The notes below the pieces were generated by a model, which was not told the origin of the DNA, did no database searches, and saw only the letters and a list, made by a program, of their open reading frames with translations. The translations under genes were made by a program, and so were the position numbers. 64,000 bases of DNA from Amoeboaphelidium protococcarum (taxonomy: Eukaryota > Aphelidiomycota > Aphelidea): assembly GCA_023515745.1 (NCBI GenBank), contig JALECJ010000020.1, positions 1,178,001 to 1,242,000 of the forward strand. Direction: 5' to 3'. Below, one piece after another: positions 38,141-49,957 of the stretch (positions are counted from its first letter, which is position 1; every line of letters starts with the position of its first letter).

Positions 38141-39942
38141 ATGTCTATATTTGGGAAAGCAAAGGAAATTTATTAGCAATAGTAGCAAGCTTTGAGTCGT
38201 GCACTCAACAACAGCAACAATCAAAGCCAAGAGCCCAAAGCTGTTTTGCAGCAGGCTACTAGTAAGCAGGAAATTGCTAAATCATCTACCGGTACATCTC
38301 ATGAAGATTAGCTTAAGCATGAAATCGAGCATTTGAAAACAGAATTAGAGCTTCTGAAGGAGTACAAAGAGTAAAATGTCGCTTTAAAAGCTCAACTCAG
38401 TCAATCGGTAGATAAGAAAGAGTATGAGAAGTTGAAACAACAGTTATAGCACAAGCAAGCACAGTAAAATGATACTGGTGTCACATCACTGTAGAGTTAA
38501 ATTGGAGATGGCAAGATGTTTTAGGATGTTTGTATATAAACAGATTTGCTCAACGGTGATACTTCCAGAGAAGTCGTTGAGTCCACTGTTCATGATAACC
38601 GAATGGGCCAATCTGATGATTAAAGTGATCTAATAGCCACGCTTTAAGAGAAATTATCTTAATTCTAGTAATAGCTGAATGCTAAAGATTTGCAGATTGA
38701 ATAGAAGAATGCAGATATAGCCAAGCTAAAAGTGGAGATGCAGGATTAGATTGAGTAAATGGGTAAAGATTATCAGTCCAAATTGGCGGCAAGAGAGAAG
38801 GAGATCCTAGCTCAAGTTGAGAAGAAGCACGCGTAGTAAAGTGATGGGTTGCTAAAGAATTAAAAGATTAGCGAAGAGAAGGATAGAATGATTGTAAATT
38901 TGCAGATGAAGTTGAATGAAAGTCAAGCGGGTAATGAGTAGTCAAAAGCTAGATTGGCACAATCAACGGCTTAAGTTGATAGCTTGCAAGATTAGATTTC
39001 CGACAACCTATCCGTTTAGGAGAGTCTGAAGTAGAGCATCGTGTAATTGTAAGATACCTGTAACGAATACAAAGGATAGATCGAGCTGCTGAATGCCGAG
39101 TTGAACGCGTCCCGATAATCTCAAGATCGTCAGTCTAAATCATTGATGGAAAAGATTGAAGCTTTAAAACAATTAAAGTTGCGCCTAGATGCTGAAAACT
39201 CATCAAATCAATAGCTTGCGCAATAGTACGATAATCTACAAGAAGAATTGAAAAAGACTTAGCAGTTTTTGTAAGAGTTGTAGTAGACAAAGCTGGAGGG
39301 TGACGTGAAGATTAATGATCTCACAGGAGCCAATCAAACGCTTTAAGAAAATGTCAGATTGTTGACAGGCGACAGAGATTTGGTAACGTAGTAGCTCGAA
39401 TAAGTCAAGAGCAGTATTGCGCTTCTGTAATAGGAGCTGGACAACACCAAAACAGTAAGCGAAAGCAAGATTAAAGATCTGACATCTCAGTTGGCGGAAG
39501 CGAAAGCCAACGCATTTCCCAAAGATGCGACAAACATGGATATCTGGCGTAAAAAGGATGCCGAGATTAAGCAATTGTCAGATAAGGTGAGTAAAATGGC
39601 GAAAGATTTAGATATCAAGTCTAAAATGGTAATTTAGTATGCACTGAGGGAAAATGCATCAATGTTGACTCCGGCTCAGCTCAAACGCGACGCGTCACTT
39701 TCAAGCTTACAGCATATTGGAAAGTAGAAATCCTCGACTGAGCAACAGCTACTCACAGAGATTAATGCAAAACTGCAATCGATCATAGCGGTAAGCATCA
39801 TTTTGAATACAGATCTATAATGATATTTCGTGTGTAGGACATAACAACCAAGAATTTCGAGTTGGAGGAGGAGATAAAAGGCTTGAAGGACTTGATTCGC
39901 CGTTAATCAGTAGTTGCCAGTAATAACACGTCAAAATTTTGA
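38141..39942 (+). CDS. long coiled-coil protein, unknown
   Basis: Two exons: 38141-39790 and 39838-39942; a 47-nt intron; 584 residues. After a short start (MSIFGKAKEI) and a Gln/Asn-rich stretch the protein is almost entirely heptad-repeat coiled coil rich in Lys, Glu, Gln and Leu, like golgins or tethering and centrosomal proteins. No GRIP, ARF-binding or membrane segment is visible at the C-terminus (LEEEIKGLKDLIRRQ), so the subclass is open. More than 60 UAR Gln codons make it appear as scrambled short ORFs under the standard code. Confidence 0.85.
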
Positions 39943-40009
39943 ATGAATAGATTTTTGACAATCAACAGTACCATACTTAGAATTAAAAGCATTTATATTA
40001 TATAATCAT

Positions 40010-40248
40010 TCATCTAGCTTCATATTGAACGACTACACACTCACAATTACCGGCGCGATCATCAACAGGAAAAAATACTAATATATCTTACTCTTAGCTG
40101 TCCTCTTCTTGTACAAAATTCGGTAGCCACACTCTTTACATCTAATGGGATCTTTCGGCTTGAGCTCAGTGTCTTTTCCACAATTTCCGCAGATATAAAA
40201 CACGGGCTGAATAGCCTATTGTTACTAAACTGTTCTACTTTGATCCAT
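40010..40248 (-). CDS. POLR2K: RPB12/RPABC4, shared RNA polymerase subunit
   Basis: Two exons: 40248-40092 and 40032-40010; a 59-nt intron; 59 residues. The zinc ribbon is complete: YICGNCGKDTELK, PIRCKECGYRILYKKRT. Splicing the last seven codons gives the invariant C-terminus VQYEAR; reading through the intron gives an unrelated hydrophobic tail. This subunit is common to RNA polymerases I, II and III. The short Gln-rich N-terminus (four UAR Gln) is not conserved. Confidence 0.95.
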
Positions 40249-40636
40249 TTTCGATTTTTGAAAATGAGAGAAACGACGGCCGATAGTTTCGCTTGTGCTT
40301 TGAGTAATGCTACTGGTAGTATTTGCTTGATGTTTTATTACAGCAGTTTGAGTAAAGCCAACTTCCAAAACTTGCATACATTATTATTATTAGTCTTATT
40401 ACTAGAAAATAATATACTGTGAAATTAATTAAATTTGTTCTTTTAAATCGTAATTGTACACTGTTATCATTCCATTGTTGGCGCGAAGAGGCACTGATTA
40501 AGCGCGAATAGTTCAACAATTGAGATTGCAAAATTTATCATTATATTAATTTAAGTATGGTTTCATTACGTACATATTACAGGCATAGATCTTAATTAAT
40601 ATTAAGCTATGACATTAACAGTTTTGTGCGTACAAT
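40249..40636. other. divergent intergenic region
   Basis: About 390 bases, AT-rich, between RPB12 and the small protein at 40637. A 52-codon frame at 40264-40422 has no family resemblance. I see no supported gene. Confidence 0.35.
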
Positions 40637-40885
40637 ATGTCTCGTTTCGACGCGTCAGACTTTCAGTATGAATGCTCAAAAAAAAAGTTCAATGTCATGG
40701 CGCGCATCGTCTGCTATAAACAATGCTTCTCATACGTATATCCTGACTCTTATGTGAGGGCAGCCTATGATACTTTTCAAATGGGGCAATTGGAACCTGA
40801 GAGATTTATATCTTGGCGTGTTACATCTTAGGTGAACACAGCCAAATTGCTTAGGGATCTGGACCAATCAGTCGTCTGCATTTGA
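40637..40885 (+). CDS. small protein, unknown
   Basis: 82 residues, ATG 40637 to TGA 40883. It contains one CX3C pair (IVCYKQCFSYVYPDSYVRA) and two other cysteines. Small Tim chaperones have two CX3C motifs; here only one is seen, so the assignment is not supported. One internal UAG Gln codon. Ends 140 bases before the repeat-rich surface protein. Confidence 0.5.
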
Positions 40886-41025
40886 CGTGCCACAGGTTGC
40901 ACGAACAATCGATATATAATCTAGATATATCCACATCAACTTCTCTTCCTCTTTCCAATTAATCAATTATTCTTCCATTCCTGTCTAATAATATCTCGTG
41001 TTGTAATAATATCATATCTTTCAAG

Positions 41026-42246
41026 ATGAAGTCTGGAATATTATCATTGGTTGCTGTTTTGCTGCTGCAAATGTCTGTTGAGCCAACCTTCTTCAAGAAG
41101 CACAAGTCGCCTTATGGTCATTAGCCTGCTCCAAGACCTGGCCCAGGCGCCCCTGGTACTCCTGGCACTCCCGGCACTCCATCTCCAGGCACACCTGGTG
41201 CTCCTGGTACTCCTGGCGCTCCTGGTACACCAGGTGGTCCTTCTCCTGGTACTCCTGGACCTCCAGGATCACCTTCTACTGTGACTGTAACCGTTTATCA
41301 GTGTGAGGCCACTCCGGGCACACCAGGCACTCCTGGTACTCCTCCATCTCCAGGCACTCCTGGTACACCTGGAACTCCTGGTACACCTGGAACTCCCCCA
41401 TCTCCTGGCACTCCATCCCCAGGTACGCCTGGCACTCCAGGTACTCCTCCATCTCCGGGTACTCCAGGCACCCCAGGTACTCCACCTTCTCCTGGTACAC
41501 CGGGCACTCCGCCATCACCTGGTACTCCGGGTACTCCGGGTACTCCGCCATCACCTGGTACTCCGGGTACTCCGGGTACTCCGCCATCACCTGGTACTCC
41601 GGGCACTCCTGGTACTCCTCCATCTCCTGGTACTCCTGGCACCCCAGGTACGCCTGGCACTCCTCCGTCTCCTGGCACTCCAGGTAGCCCAGCACCAAAT
41701 ACTTCCACTTAAGGTTCTGGTCCATCATCTACCCCGTCAGCCGGTCCTACTTCTACCACTGCTCCCGGTCCTGCATCTACCACTGTGCCGTCACAGCTAC
41801 CTACTCGTACACCTGCGTACCCAGGACCTCCAGGTAGTCCTGGCACTCCATCTCCAGGAACTCCAGGCACACCTGGTACTCCAGGTACTCCTCCATCACC
41901 TGGAACACCTGGAACTCCGCCTTCTCCTGGTACTCCGGGCACTCCATCGCCAGGTACTCCAGGTACACCTCCATCTCCTGGCACTCCAGGCACTCCACCT
42001 TCTCCAGGTACTCCTGGCACTCCGCCTTCTCCTGGTACACCTGGTACTCCTCCATCACCTGGAACTCCAGGAACACCTGGTACTCCTGGCCATCCTGGTC
42101 CATCGCCGTACAAGCCGCCGCCACCAAGATCGCCTTACTAGGGATTTATGGGCTCCTCCAACACAACTACCAATGCAGCTTCCACTTCCTCCTCAGTCGG
42201 TGGATACGTCTCCGTTGCAGCTCTGTTGCTATCCTCTCTAATCTGA
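41026..42246 (+). CDS. secreted Gly-Thr-Pro repeat (collagen-like) surface protein
   Basis: A 406-residue single frame. It starts with a signal peptide ([18 protein letters not shown]), then a basic segment, and two long blocks of Gly-Thr-Pro triplets interrupted by Pro-Ser-Pro (pattern [12 protein letters not shown]), separated by a Ser/Thr-rich spacer with [15 protein letters not shown]. The C-terminus has [16 protein letters not shown] followed by a hydrophobic end ([13 protein letters not shown]), the layout of a GPI-attachment signal. It is likely a rigid, heavily O-glycosylated wall or surface protein. Pro and Thr in Gly-x-Pro register recall collagen, but Pro replaces Gly at each PSP, so a triple helix is doubtful. 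The antisense frames are shadows. Confidence 0.85.
41142..41690 (+). repeat. GGTACTCCT-type 9-base tandem repeat, block 1
   Basis: Imperfect tandem array of GGN-ACN-CCN codons with periodic CCN-TCN-CCN units. Third positions vary freely, so the amino-acid pattern rather than the DNA unit is conserved. Confidence 0.9.
41818..42105 (+). repeat. Gly-Thr-Pro coding tandem repeat, block 2
   Basis: Second array of the same 9-base unit, separated from the first by a Ser/Thr-rich spacer. Confidence 0.9.
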
Positions 42247-42534
42247 TCGATCCATCTCACTATCCATACGATATGATTCGTTGATGAACAATAATGGTTC
42301 TTTATTATTATATCAAGCTATGTTTTTTCTTTTCATCGTACTGTAACTGCCATATGACTCTTGTTACCAATTACAACAAATTAATTATACGCCCAAGCAC
42401 TCACAACGCGCGTTCCTTTTCTCTTTGACTCCTTCGTCCAGCGACTGACAGCCGCCCACAGATTTTGAATAGTTTGGACAATTGTAATTGTACTCCATAT
42501 CAGAGTTGTCATATTATAATTATATATTATCAGA

Positions 42535-43136
42535 ATGGATTCTTTTATGGGGGAGTTTTAAAAGATTGGAGTTGGACTCACAGCGTTTGGACTGTTCTTT
42601 ATGCTCATTGGAAGCTTGCTTTTTGACAGCGGTCTACTCGCTATGGGAAATGTAAATTATCATATACGTATTTCAGAGGAGATCAATGTTTAATATTTCG
42701 TTGTAGCTTCTATTTCTGAGTGGAGTCACCATGATTATTGGTCCCAGCAAGACTGTGAGCTTCTTCTTTCAGCCGCGAAAGTTGAGAGGTACAATCTGCT
42801 TCATTCTGGGCATTGTCCTGGTCATGTTCAAGTGGGTTCTCATTGGTATACTTGTACAGCTGTTTGGCTTTATTAATCTTTTTGGGTAAGATTATTATAT
42901 TTCCTCTAAAAAGTGTTATTAATTACTCTATCTCATGCGTAATATATTGCAATTCGTGTAGAGACTTCTTTCCAGTTGTGGTGTCATTTCTTAGGCGGTT
43001 ACCTGTCATTGGCTCTCTGCTATCTCTCCCCGTAATAGCTCCGGTAAGTTGTCATGCCTCACTATAGTAGACAATCTAACATAGTACTTTGGTGTAGATT
43101 GTTGATAGAATAACTGGCTCACGATTACCTGTGTGA
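42535..43136 (+). CDS. GOT1B: GOT1, Golgi transport membrane protein
   Basis: Four exons: 42535-42651, 42707-42885, 42962-43043 and 43098-43136; introns of 55, 76 and 54 nt; 138 residues, the same length as animal GOT1B. It has four membrane segments: GVGLTAFGLFFMLIGSLLFD, LLFLSGVTMIIGPSKT, GTICFILGIVLVMFKW and FFPVVVSFLRRLPVIGSLLS. Between the second and third is the conserved FFFQPRKLRGT. Got1 acts in ER-Golgi vesicle fusion. Without splicing the gene appears as one short fragment. Confidence 0.96.
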
Positions 43137-43205
43137 TTTCGATTGTAATTAAAACATTTAAGTAAAATAGAACGTCTACTACTAGTACAATATTTTAAAG
43201 TATCA

Positions 43206-45314
43206 TCATTAATCTTATTTCCTCTATTAAGTCTATGCGTACTCGAGAAAGGACAACCACTGGGATACGTTATCATCTGAGGCTAGAGATGTCTAATCAA
43301 AGTGGCCACCATTCTTCATAATTTTGATCAGCACCTTTTGTTGCAGAGATGGCGACAATAGGGATCTAAGCCGACTTACAAAGCGTAAAGATTATAGATA
43401 ATTGACGCGCTAATCTTGCATTCCAGCAGTGATGAGCAAGTGTGGACAACCGTCATCAATTATAGATATATAGTCCAATAGCTGCGTCGGACAATACTGA
43501 TAAAATTGCGCCTGATCAGTGCCCCACTCCTTAGACTCGAATTGTGATAATGGTGCATTATTTTTGAGACTAGAAGCACCAGACACGTCCAAAAATGGTG
43601 AATGCAGTACCAGTGCGTCCCACAACTGTAAATCTTTAACCATCGATGCTGCCATCAGACACGAACCAGCACTTGCACTCAGACCTGCGATAAAAGCACC
43701 GCGATCTTTAAAGTGCTTTACCGCTTAGATCAATTATTTTAAAGCAACAATTTTGCCACACTGCACACCTAATTAGTGCCACTATAATCCTTTAAAGTCT
43801 CCACCAACAGTGTGGATACTTGCTATTATCCATCCATTCAAGACTAATGGTATGAGAGCGGGATCTTTAAAAGGAAGCTACGTGTCAATCCCATAAGTAT
43901 TGTAATTCAGAAATAGAACTTTAGAGTTACTTGGCAACTTCTATAGACTACATGGATCCTTATAAATCTTTTGACTATACAGCAATGTCACTGGCGTTGA
44001 AGGATACTTAAGAGAGCCGCCTATTTCAAATCTTGAGCTTTAGACATCAGAGTCGCCACCTAATTTCGCATTATCCACAATTTGAGACTCTGAAGACACG
44101 GGATTAAATCTTTATAATTCAATTAAATTCGCGCTTCTAATCAGCAAGTCTACCTAGTCCTCTGCTTATACTTTAGTCTCAATGTCAATCAAACCGTGTT
44201 ACATTTATGGAAACATTTGAACGTCCTTTATCAAGTTATCCTACAAATTCAAAGATTTTATCGCTTGTACGCCATCCATCTTGCCATGCACCAAAAGTAA
44301 AGACTTTCCCGCTGGCTCAATATCACTTATGATGAACTTCTCAGGAAATTGAATTTGTCGAAATGGACCATTCACACACTATTGTACATACAATTAAAGC
44401 TACTAACTGTCCTCACTTTCCTCTTTAATTCTACTATTGGTGAAATGTACAAACTGGCCACCACCATCCACCTCGAAGTGATTGCAAAACCATACGAAAT
44501 CTGACGGCGATGTCCAGAGAGGACGCAGCGATACCGCATCATACAGCGTAACTTGATTCTTTAAAATACCATTCAGACTCAGTGTAAAGTATTTGCCACT
44601 TTGACATGACGCAATTTATAAGTTGCAAGAAGCATCAGACGTAGAAGACAACACGGACACTTGCTTCCTACTTAAATGATAACAATCCACTCTGTTAATG
44701 TGCAGCTATGAGTTGACAAGAGAGAATAAGATTCTGTTACCATCCAAAATCATAAAGTCATGAACACATTCAAATTTACGACAATAAGACTATTAGTCCA
44801 TCAAGTCCATAACGCGTAAAGTAAGTTACTCTGACCGACCACGTCGACTAAGTATTGCCAGCATTCTACTACCATAAAAGTCGACTCTTTCTACCTGTTC
44901 TGTGCCATTAAAGAGCTCTTTCAGTTACTAAATATCATAAAGCTTTGTGAATTCCTCAGATTTATCAGCCATATGAAAGCCATAAGCTAGATCGCGTATT
45001 TAATACGTTCTGTCATCTTCAACGTGTTTATGCGTATTATCATAGAAGCTATCATAAATACTAGCGCATTACTATCTGATATGACCAAGTCGCTTCAGAT
45101 AAAAGTCTCTCCAATGTAAAATATCGCGCTGACTAAGAACCTGCTAGGTGAATCGATTCTCTTGATCAATAATCGCGTTTAATTCCAGACTCATACCACC
45201 TTTATTTATTACATTGTTGTCATATTTAGGAGGTGTTATATGATTATCACCTACTCTTGCATTATGAGGGATTAGTTACTTTACACAATTAATGACACGC
45301 GAAATAGTTTACAT
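43206..45314 (-). CDS. S9 prolyl-oligopeptidase family (oligopeptidase B-like)
   Basis: A 702-residue single frame, the usual length for oligopeptidase B. The N-terminal part is the propeller lid, with TPPKYDNN near the start and LSQRDILHWRDFY. The C-terminal hydrolase has a Gly-rich oxyanion segment (HTVGGDFKGLQWHQLG), the nucleophile region GLSASAGS near residue 545, the Asp in ITAGMQDQRV and the His in NGGHFD. The usual GxSAGG elbow is changed to GLSASAG, so activity should be tested. If active it cleaves short peptides, probably after basic residues. An alternative internal ATG at 45194 is less likely because upstream residues look conserved. Confidence 0.8.
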
Positions 45315-45489
45315 GTTAATCTATTGTAAATACTGCAATATCAAGGTTAATCGAAAATTTATATGGGCTCCTATAATGTCAAACGCGCACAGGCTTTGAA
45401 ATGTCGATCTTTTTCATGACTGACTTCTGTCTGCTTTCGTAACTCTTCGTAATTAATTGAAAAAGAACGCCTGAAATTTGGAATCCGCA

Positions 45490-46776
45490 ATGAAATTAAT
45501 AGTCAGATAAATTGATAAACCGGACATCACAGTTGAATGCGATTTATAGACATCTATCAATGGTCTGCGTGAAGTGATTAGAAATGAGGTTGCAACTATG
45601 CCCGCTGGTGCTAGTATGAGGATATTATGGCGTGGGCGCGATATCCTGAAATCTTCATCGCGATCTTCAGGTTCAAGTGGAATTTAGCATGTTAACGAGT
45701 CTTCCACCTTGGAATCTATTGGACTATAAGATGGATCGGTCTTGCATTTAGTTATTACTGAGCCTGTGGATCCATCAAGTGAATCAGCAAGTCAAGTGCG
45801 GGTTGATCTACATTTATCATAAGCGGAAGTGGAATAATTACGTCAAGTGTGCAATAAAGTTTTGCAGATAAATCAAGAAATTAATAGCCTATGTGCATTG
45901 CTGAATGTTGGGGTTAACTAGGAGAATACTACAGTGCTGGTTGACCGCGATCTTGCCACCTAATCTGGTATAGAGGCTGCGTTAGTTGATGGACGCGTTC
46001 ATAAAGCGGTCGCCGTTCTGTTGGGGAAACGTGTCGTCAGTCTAACTAATTATACCAACAGATTTGGATATAAGGTTGGAAGGGCTATTTAGGCTGGCAT
46101 ACCTGATGGTGCAAACTCTGTTCTGGAAGAAATTTAGAAATTTGAGACTTGTCAACAAAAGTTGTCTGATATTCGTGCGCAGTGTCTCACCTTCTATAGA
46201 GAGTTTATAGCCTTGTCATAGGAAGGTGGAGTTTTGCATTGCGTAAGAGATAAGATTCATTTTATTCCAGTGGATCATGCCGATGCTCATGGTGCTGATT
46301 CTGGTATATCTGTTGGATAATTTCAAGTCTTTGCTTCTGCTCTGCCCATGGACATTCCATTTCCGGTTCCTATGCCAGTTCCTGTTGTTCCACCGACAGC
46401 TTAGCCTGCTGCCTCTCCAACACCTCAATAACCTGGCTAATAGCGTACATAGTCAACATAGTAGAATGCTCCTTAGTAGACGTCAGGATAGCAGTAGCAT
46501 TAATCAGCGTAAGGTTAACAATAGCCGGCTAGTTTTTAGTTTGCCGGAGATATTCAAGACGCACCTGGTTGGTTGAACGGTATATTTTAGACAATGACGG
46601 GCGCGTTTGTAAATGCTGTCAATTAACAACCTGGTAGCGCATCTCCTTCTACTGGAGCTACGGTAAACAGTAATAGTATATCAGGCTAGGCGTCGCAGAG
46701 TTTTTCAGCTCAATAGCAGCAAAATAGCAATCAATCATAGTCCGCCGATAATATTGAGCCACCCGAGATAGATTGA
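45490..46776 (+). CDS. ubiquitin-like-domain protein, Gln/Pro-rich
   Basis: A 428-residue single frame. The first about 95 residues are a ubiquitin-like fold: MKLIVRQIDKPDITVECD, RILWRGRDILK, STLESIGLQDGSVLHLVI. A helical middle region follows, then a Pro/Val stretch (PFPVPMPVPVVPPT) and a long Gln/Ser-rich disordered tail encoded mostly by TAG/TAA. The layout is like BAG6 or ubiquilin chaperone adaptors, but I see no STI1, UBA or BAG domain, so the family is open. Confidence 0.7.
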
Positions 46777-47135
46777 TTGATTGAGAATTTTACAAATTGG
46801 CATTTACAGTACAGCGGTAACAGTTATGAGAAGACGAGCAGTTAGTTATAGTTTTAATCATCATAGAAATAAACATGATGGCTCATATTATTGATTTATT
46901 ATTTTTGCATGCATGCCCTTTACCGGCTATTTGTATCATTTAGTTGGCTTCAGGTTGTCCATTCAAAAGACTTCTAGAAGATATATGCCAAGTCTAAATT
47001 TAGATAAATTTAGACAACGTCTGTCAATATTCTCACTGAATGCTAATTTTACATTTAAATCTTCATTTAGAAGATCTTAAGTCAAATACAAGGTTCACAT
47101 ATTATTACACACTAAATTTAAGCTCCTATAAGTAT
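46777..47135. other. intergenic region, possible missing 5' exon
   Basis: Contains an ATG near 46874 followed by a hydrophobic run (MMAHIIDLLFLHACPLPAIC) in the same frame as the downstream receptor kinase, but closed by TGA at 47037. It might be a signal-peptide exon joined by an unrecognised splice. Otherwise AT-rich and empty. Confidence 0.3.
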
Positions 47136-49880
47136 ATGACAGAAACGGTCAGAAGTCAGTAAAGATATTGCTACAGCGTTGTGAACAGGTAGTCTGATGG
47201 TGTGGCGGTTATAGCGTGCTAATCTCCTTTGTATGAGAATCAAATACTGGTCATGGGTAGCAATAGAAGTGTGCTTTCTACCGTCACTTGGTAGTATCCC
47301 TCCGCTGTATAGAATTGGCCTTATGCTATCACGATGGATTGGTGCTCAGAGGATGTGTTTGTTTCAGGTCAAACTGGTAATGGTGATAGCACAAATGCGT
47401 TTGTATCCAGAATTGCTCGCAATGGTACAGTGCTGTGGTCAACCGAGATTTTTAATGCGACAACAGCTTCGACGGTTGCTAGCACCGTGTAATACTCCTC
47501 TATCAGTAGATAAGTGCTTCTTGGTGGATGGCTCACCGTCTCGCGTTAACCTTCGGCTTCTGATTTAGATGGATTTTTTGCTTCTGTGTCCAGTGATGGC
47601 GCAGTTCAATATATCAAGACTTTCGGAAATGCCGCTGTGAATGATCAAGTTTACAATGCTGTGCTATATGTAAACACGTCCGTAGCTTTAGTCGGGGTCG
47701 GTACTGCTAGTAACAGAGCTGCCATTTGGAATTATGCCATCAATGGTACTCTACTTTGGTCATCGTCATTGTCTATTGCTAGTGAGTATCGCAGCGTTAA
47801 ATATTATGGTGGATACTTGTACTCTGCTGGCTCATTTTAAGGGTCACTTGGTGGGTAGACTTCTAACAATGTCGATTTCCTTTTGACGCGTTACTCTCCT
47901 TCCCAGAATGGTATCATGGATTCAAGTTTTGTCAAGTCTTGGGGAACAAGTGCTGCCGACTATTGTCATGACTTCTTTTACGATGCCGCGTCTACCCATT
48001 ACATAATGGTTGGAAAGTAGGTAAATGGAATAGGTGCCACTACATATGTATTTTTGGAGACTACATTTGGCTCGTTTTAGAGCAACTCTGCGTCTATTGG
48101 CGTGATAGCGTATTTGAACTCTGTTGCTTTGCTGAATGATCGCTCAATATTTGCAGTTGGCGCTAATGATACTTTTACTGCTGACTTTGGTCGCGCTGGT
48201 TTCTACGTTAATACGAATGCCTTAAAGCCATACCAGGCATCAATTACCGTCAGTGCGTGTTATTCTCCTACCATGGCTCCTACCACTACTATTGCTACAA
48301 CTCCTACGACCACGACGACAACTACTACCACTACCACCACAACTACTACCAATACAAGCACCACGACTACTACTGCCTCTACTATTACACCTACAACCAC
48401 TACTACCACGCCGGCAACTACATTAATAATTGCAACATCGTCCGCTAATAGCGCCTCCGGTAGCGTAGTGTCCTCCTCGCTAAATACTTTTGGATTGAAT
48501 AGCACGACAAATCTATATGGTAGTGCATCTGTTGATCTTACTACATCTGCTTACTATCTGTTTACGTCAAGTGAGGCACTTATCAGCTATTCGACCTCAT
48601 TGTCCTCATCATCGCAGACAACATCCTAGTACTATACGTAAAGCTCCTCAGTATCTCAGGCAAGTCTTATAAATTCTAATTTTGTAAGTTTGATTGCATC
48701 CTCTATTAGCCTGGGGGATGATTTTGGATTGCCTTCTAGTACAACACCGGCAAGTTCCACGGTGCAGACGTCGCATCAGTTTCATGCTAGTGGAGATGTG
48801 TGGCATGTATCAAGCTCTATGGAGTTATCTAATACTCAAAGTCCCCGAAATGGTGATTTTGGAGTTGACTCGTCACAATCTTCTGGATCCACTATTATGT
48901 TTGTTCTGATCTCCATATTGATTGTACTCTTTGTTATGTTTCTGACTCTGCTTGCGCTGTATAAGTATCACAGACAGCGAAAATCGCGCTTTACATCCAA
49001 GGTGCGTTAGAATATCTCCAGTAATACGTCATCACTGCCTTGGTATGGAACATCCTATTAAAATGATATGACTACACAAATTACTCAGAACACATCGAAT
49101 AGTATGCAGACATAAGTTGCAACTGCTCACGTTTTTGCTATTCCAGCCTTTATGCTTGCAAGGTTTGGTATAGACTTTAGAATAGGAGACTCTATTGCCA
49201 AAGGTGGCAACGGTACTATATTCCAGGCGCAGGTTATAAATCCGCTGTTTCAGAATATGGTAGATCCTGGAGTACCTATTGTATTCAAATCGGTCGGTAA
49301 AAAGTTAACAGAGTTGAATGAGATAATGCGAGTCTCGTTCATGTAAGAGCTTAGCATAATGTACAGGTTCAAAGACGATCCAAGATTTGCTCGCTTGTAT
49401 GCTTATACTGAAGAACCGGCCGGTATTTTGATGATGCATTACGAGTTCGGATCACTTGGTGGTTATCTATTCAAAAGGCACGAATCCTTGCAACTCCGTC
49501 AGTTTCCATACAGTAAACGCCAGTTTTTATACATTCTGAAATTGTTGGCTCAAGCCCTGACTCTGATGCATGCCAATGGAGTGGCTCATCTGGACATTAA
49601 GCCAGACAATGCTTTACTGAACATTGACTCTGAAGGCAGGCTGTTTCCAGTGTTGACGGATTTTGGAATCTCTAGAATCATTGACCAACAGTCTCTTAAA
49701 GTTAAAGCCATGCAGATTAGTTAATTGAAGGGCGCATCTCTGTCCTATGCATGCCCAGAAATCTTGCAGATTTTTAGAGGTACAAGACGAGAAGATCCGC
49801 AAATGTTTTATCTGGCGGATGTGTACTCTTACGCCATAGTGCTTTTGGAAACAATGACATCCAAACGTGCTTATCACTGA
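47136..49880 (+). CDS. receptor-like kinase 2, truncated kinase C-lobe
   Basis: 914 residues in one frame from ATG 47136 to TGA 49878-49880; the true start is uncertain and a signal peptide is not visible after this ATG. Same architecture as the receptor kinase at 24283: extracellular propeller-like units (SEDVFVSGQTGNGDSTNAFV), a Thr-rich stalk near 385-430, a transmembrane helix (MFVLISILIVLFVMFLTLLA) near 583-606, then a kinase with IAKGGNGTIFQA, VFKSVGKK, HLDIKPDNALL, DFGIS and YACPEIL. The reading frame stops after YAIVLLETMTSKRAYH, about 60 residues short of a full C-lobe. The residues lost form helices G-I, usually needed for stability. It could be a pseudokinase, a decoy or an undetected splice. 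Confidence 0.8.
48290..48420 (+). repeat. Thr-coding ACN repeat, receptor kinase 2 stalk
   Basis: Run of threonine codons interrupted by Pro, Ser and Ala, matching the stalk of receptor kinase 1 in kind but shorter. Confidence 0.85.
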
Positions 49881-49957
49881 TTTAGTGTTTAATATAATGC
49901 AATAGGAATGAATACATACAAAGATAAAGTTTTTCAATTGACAACTATTAAGTGTAT

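Noticed and set aside
40637-40885. Small Tim (Tim8/9/10/13) chaperone
   Set aside because: Only one CX3C motif is present; the family needs two with fixed spacing.
41142-42105. CRISPR-like array
   Set aside because: Regular 9-base units without spacers, in a protein-coding frame of a eukaryotic gene.
41276-42127. Long minus-strand and alternate-frame ORFs over the Gly-Thr-Pro repeats
   Set aside because: Repeat DNA keeps all frames open; only the plus frame has a signal peptide, conserved repeat pattern and GPI-like end.
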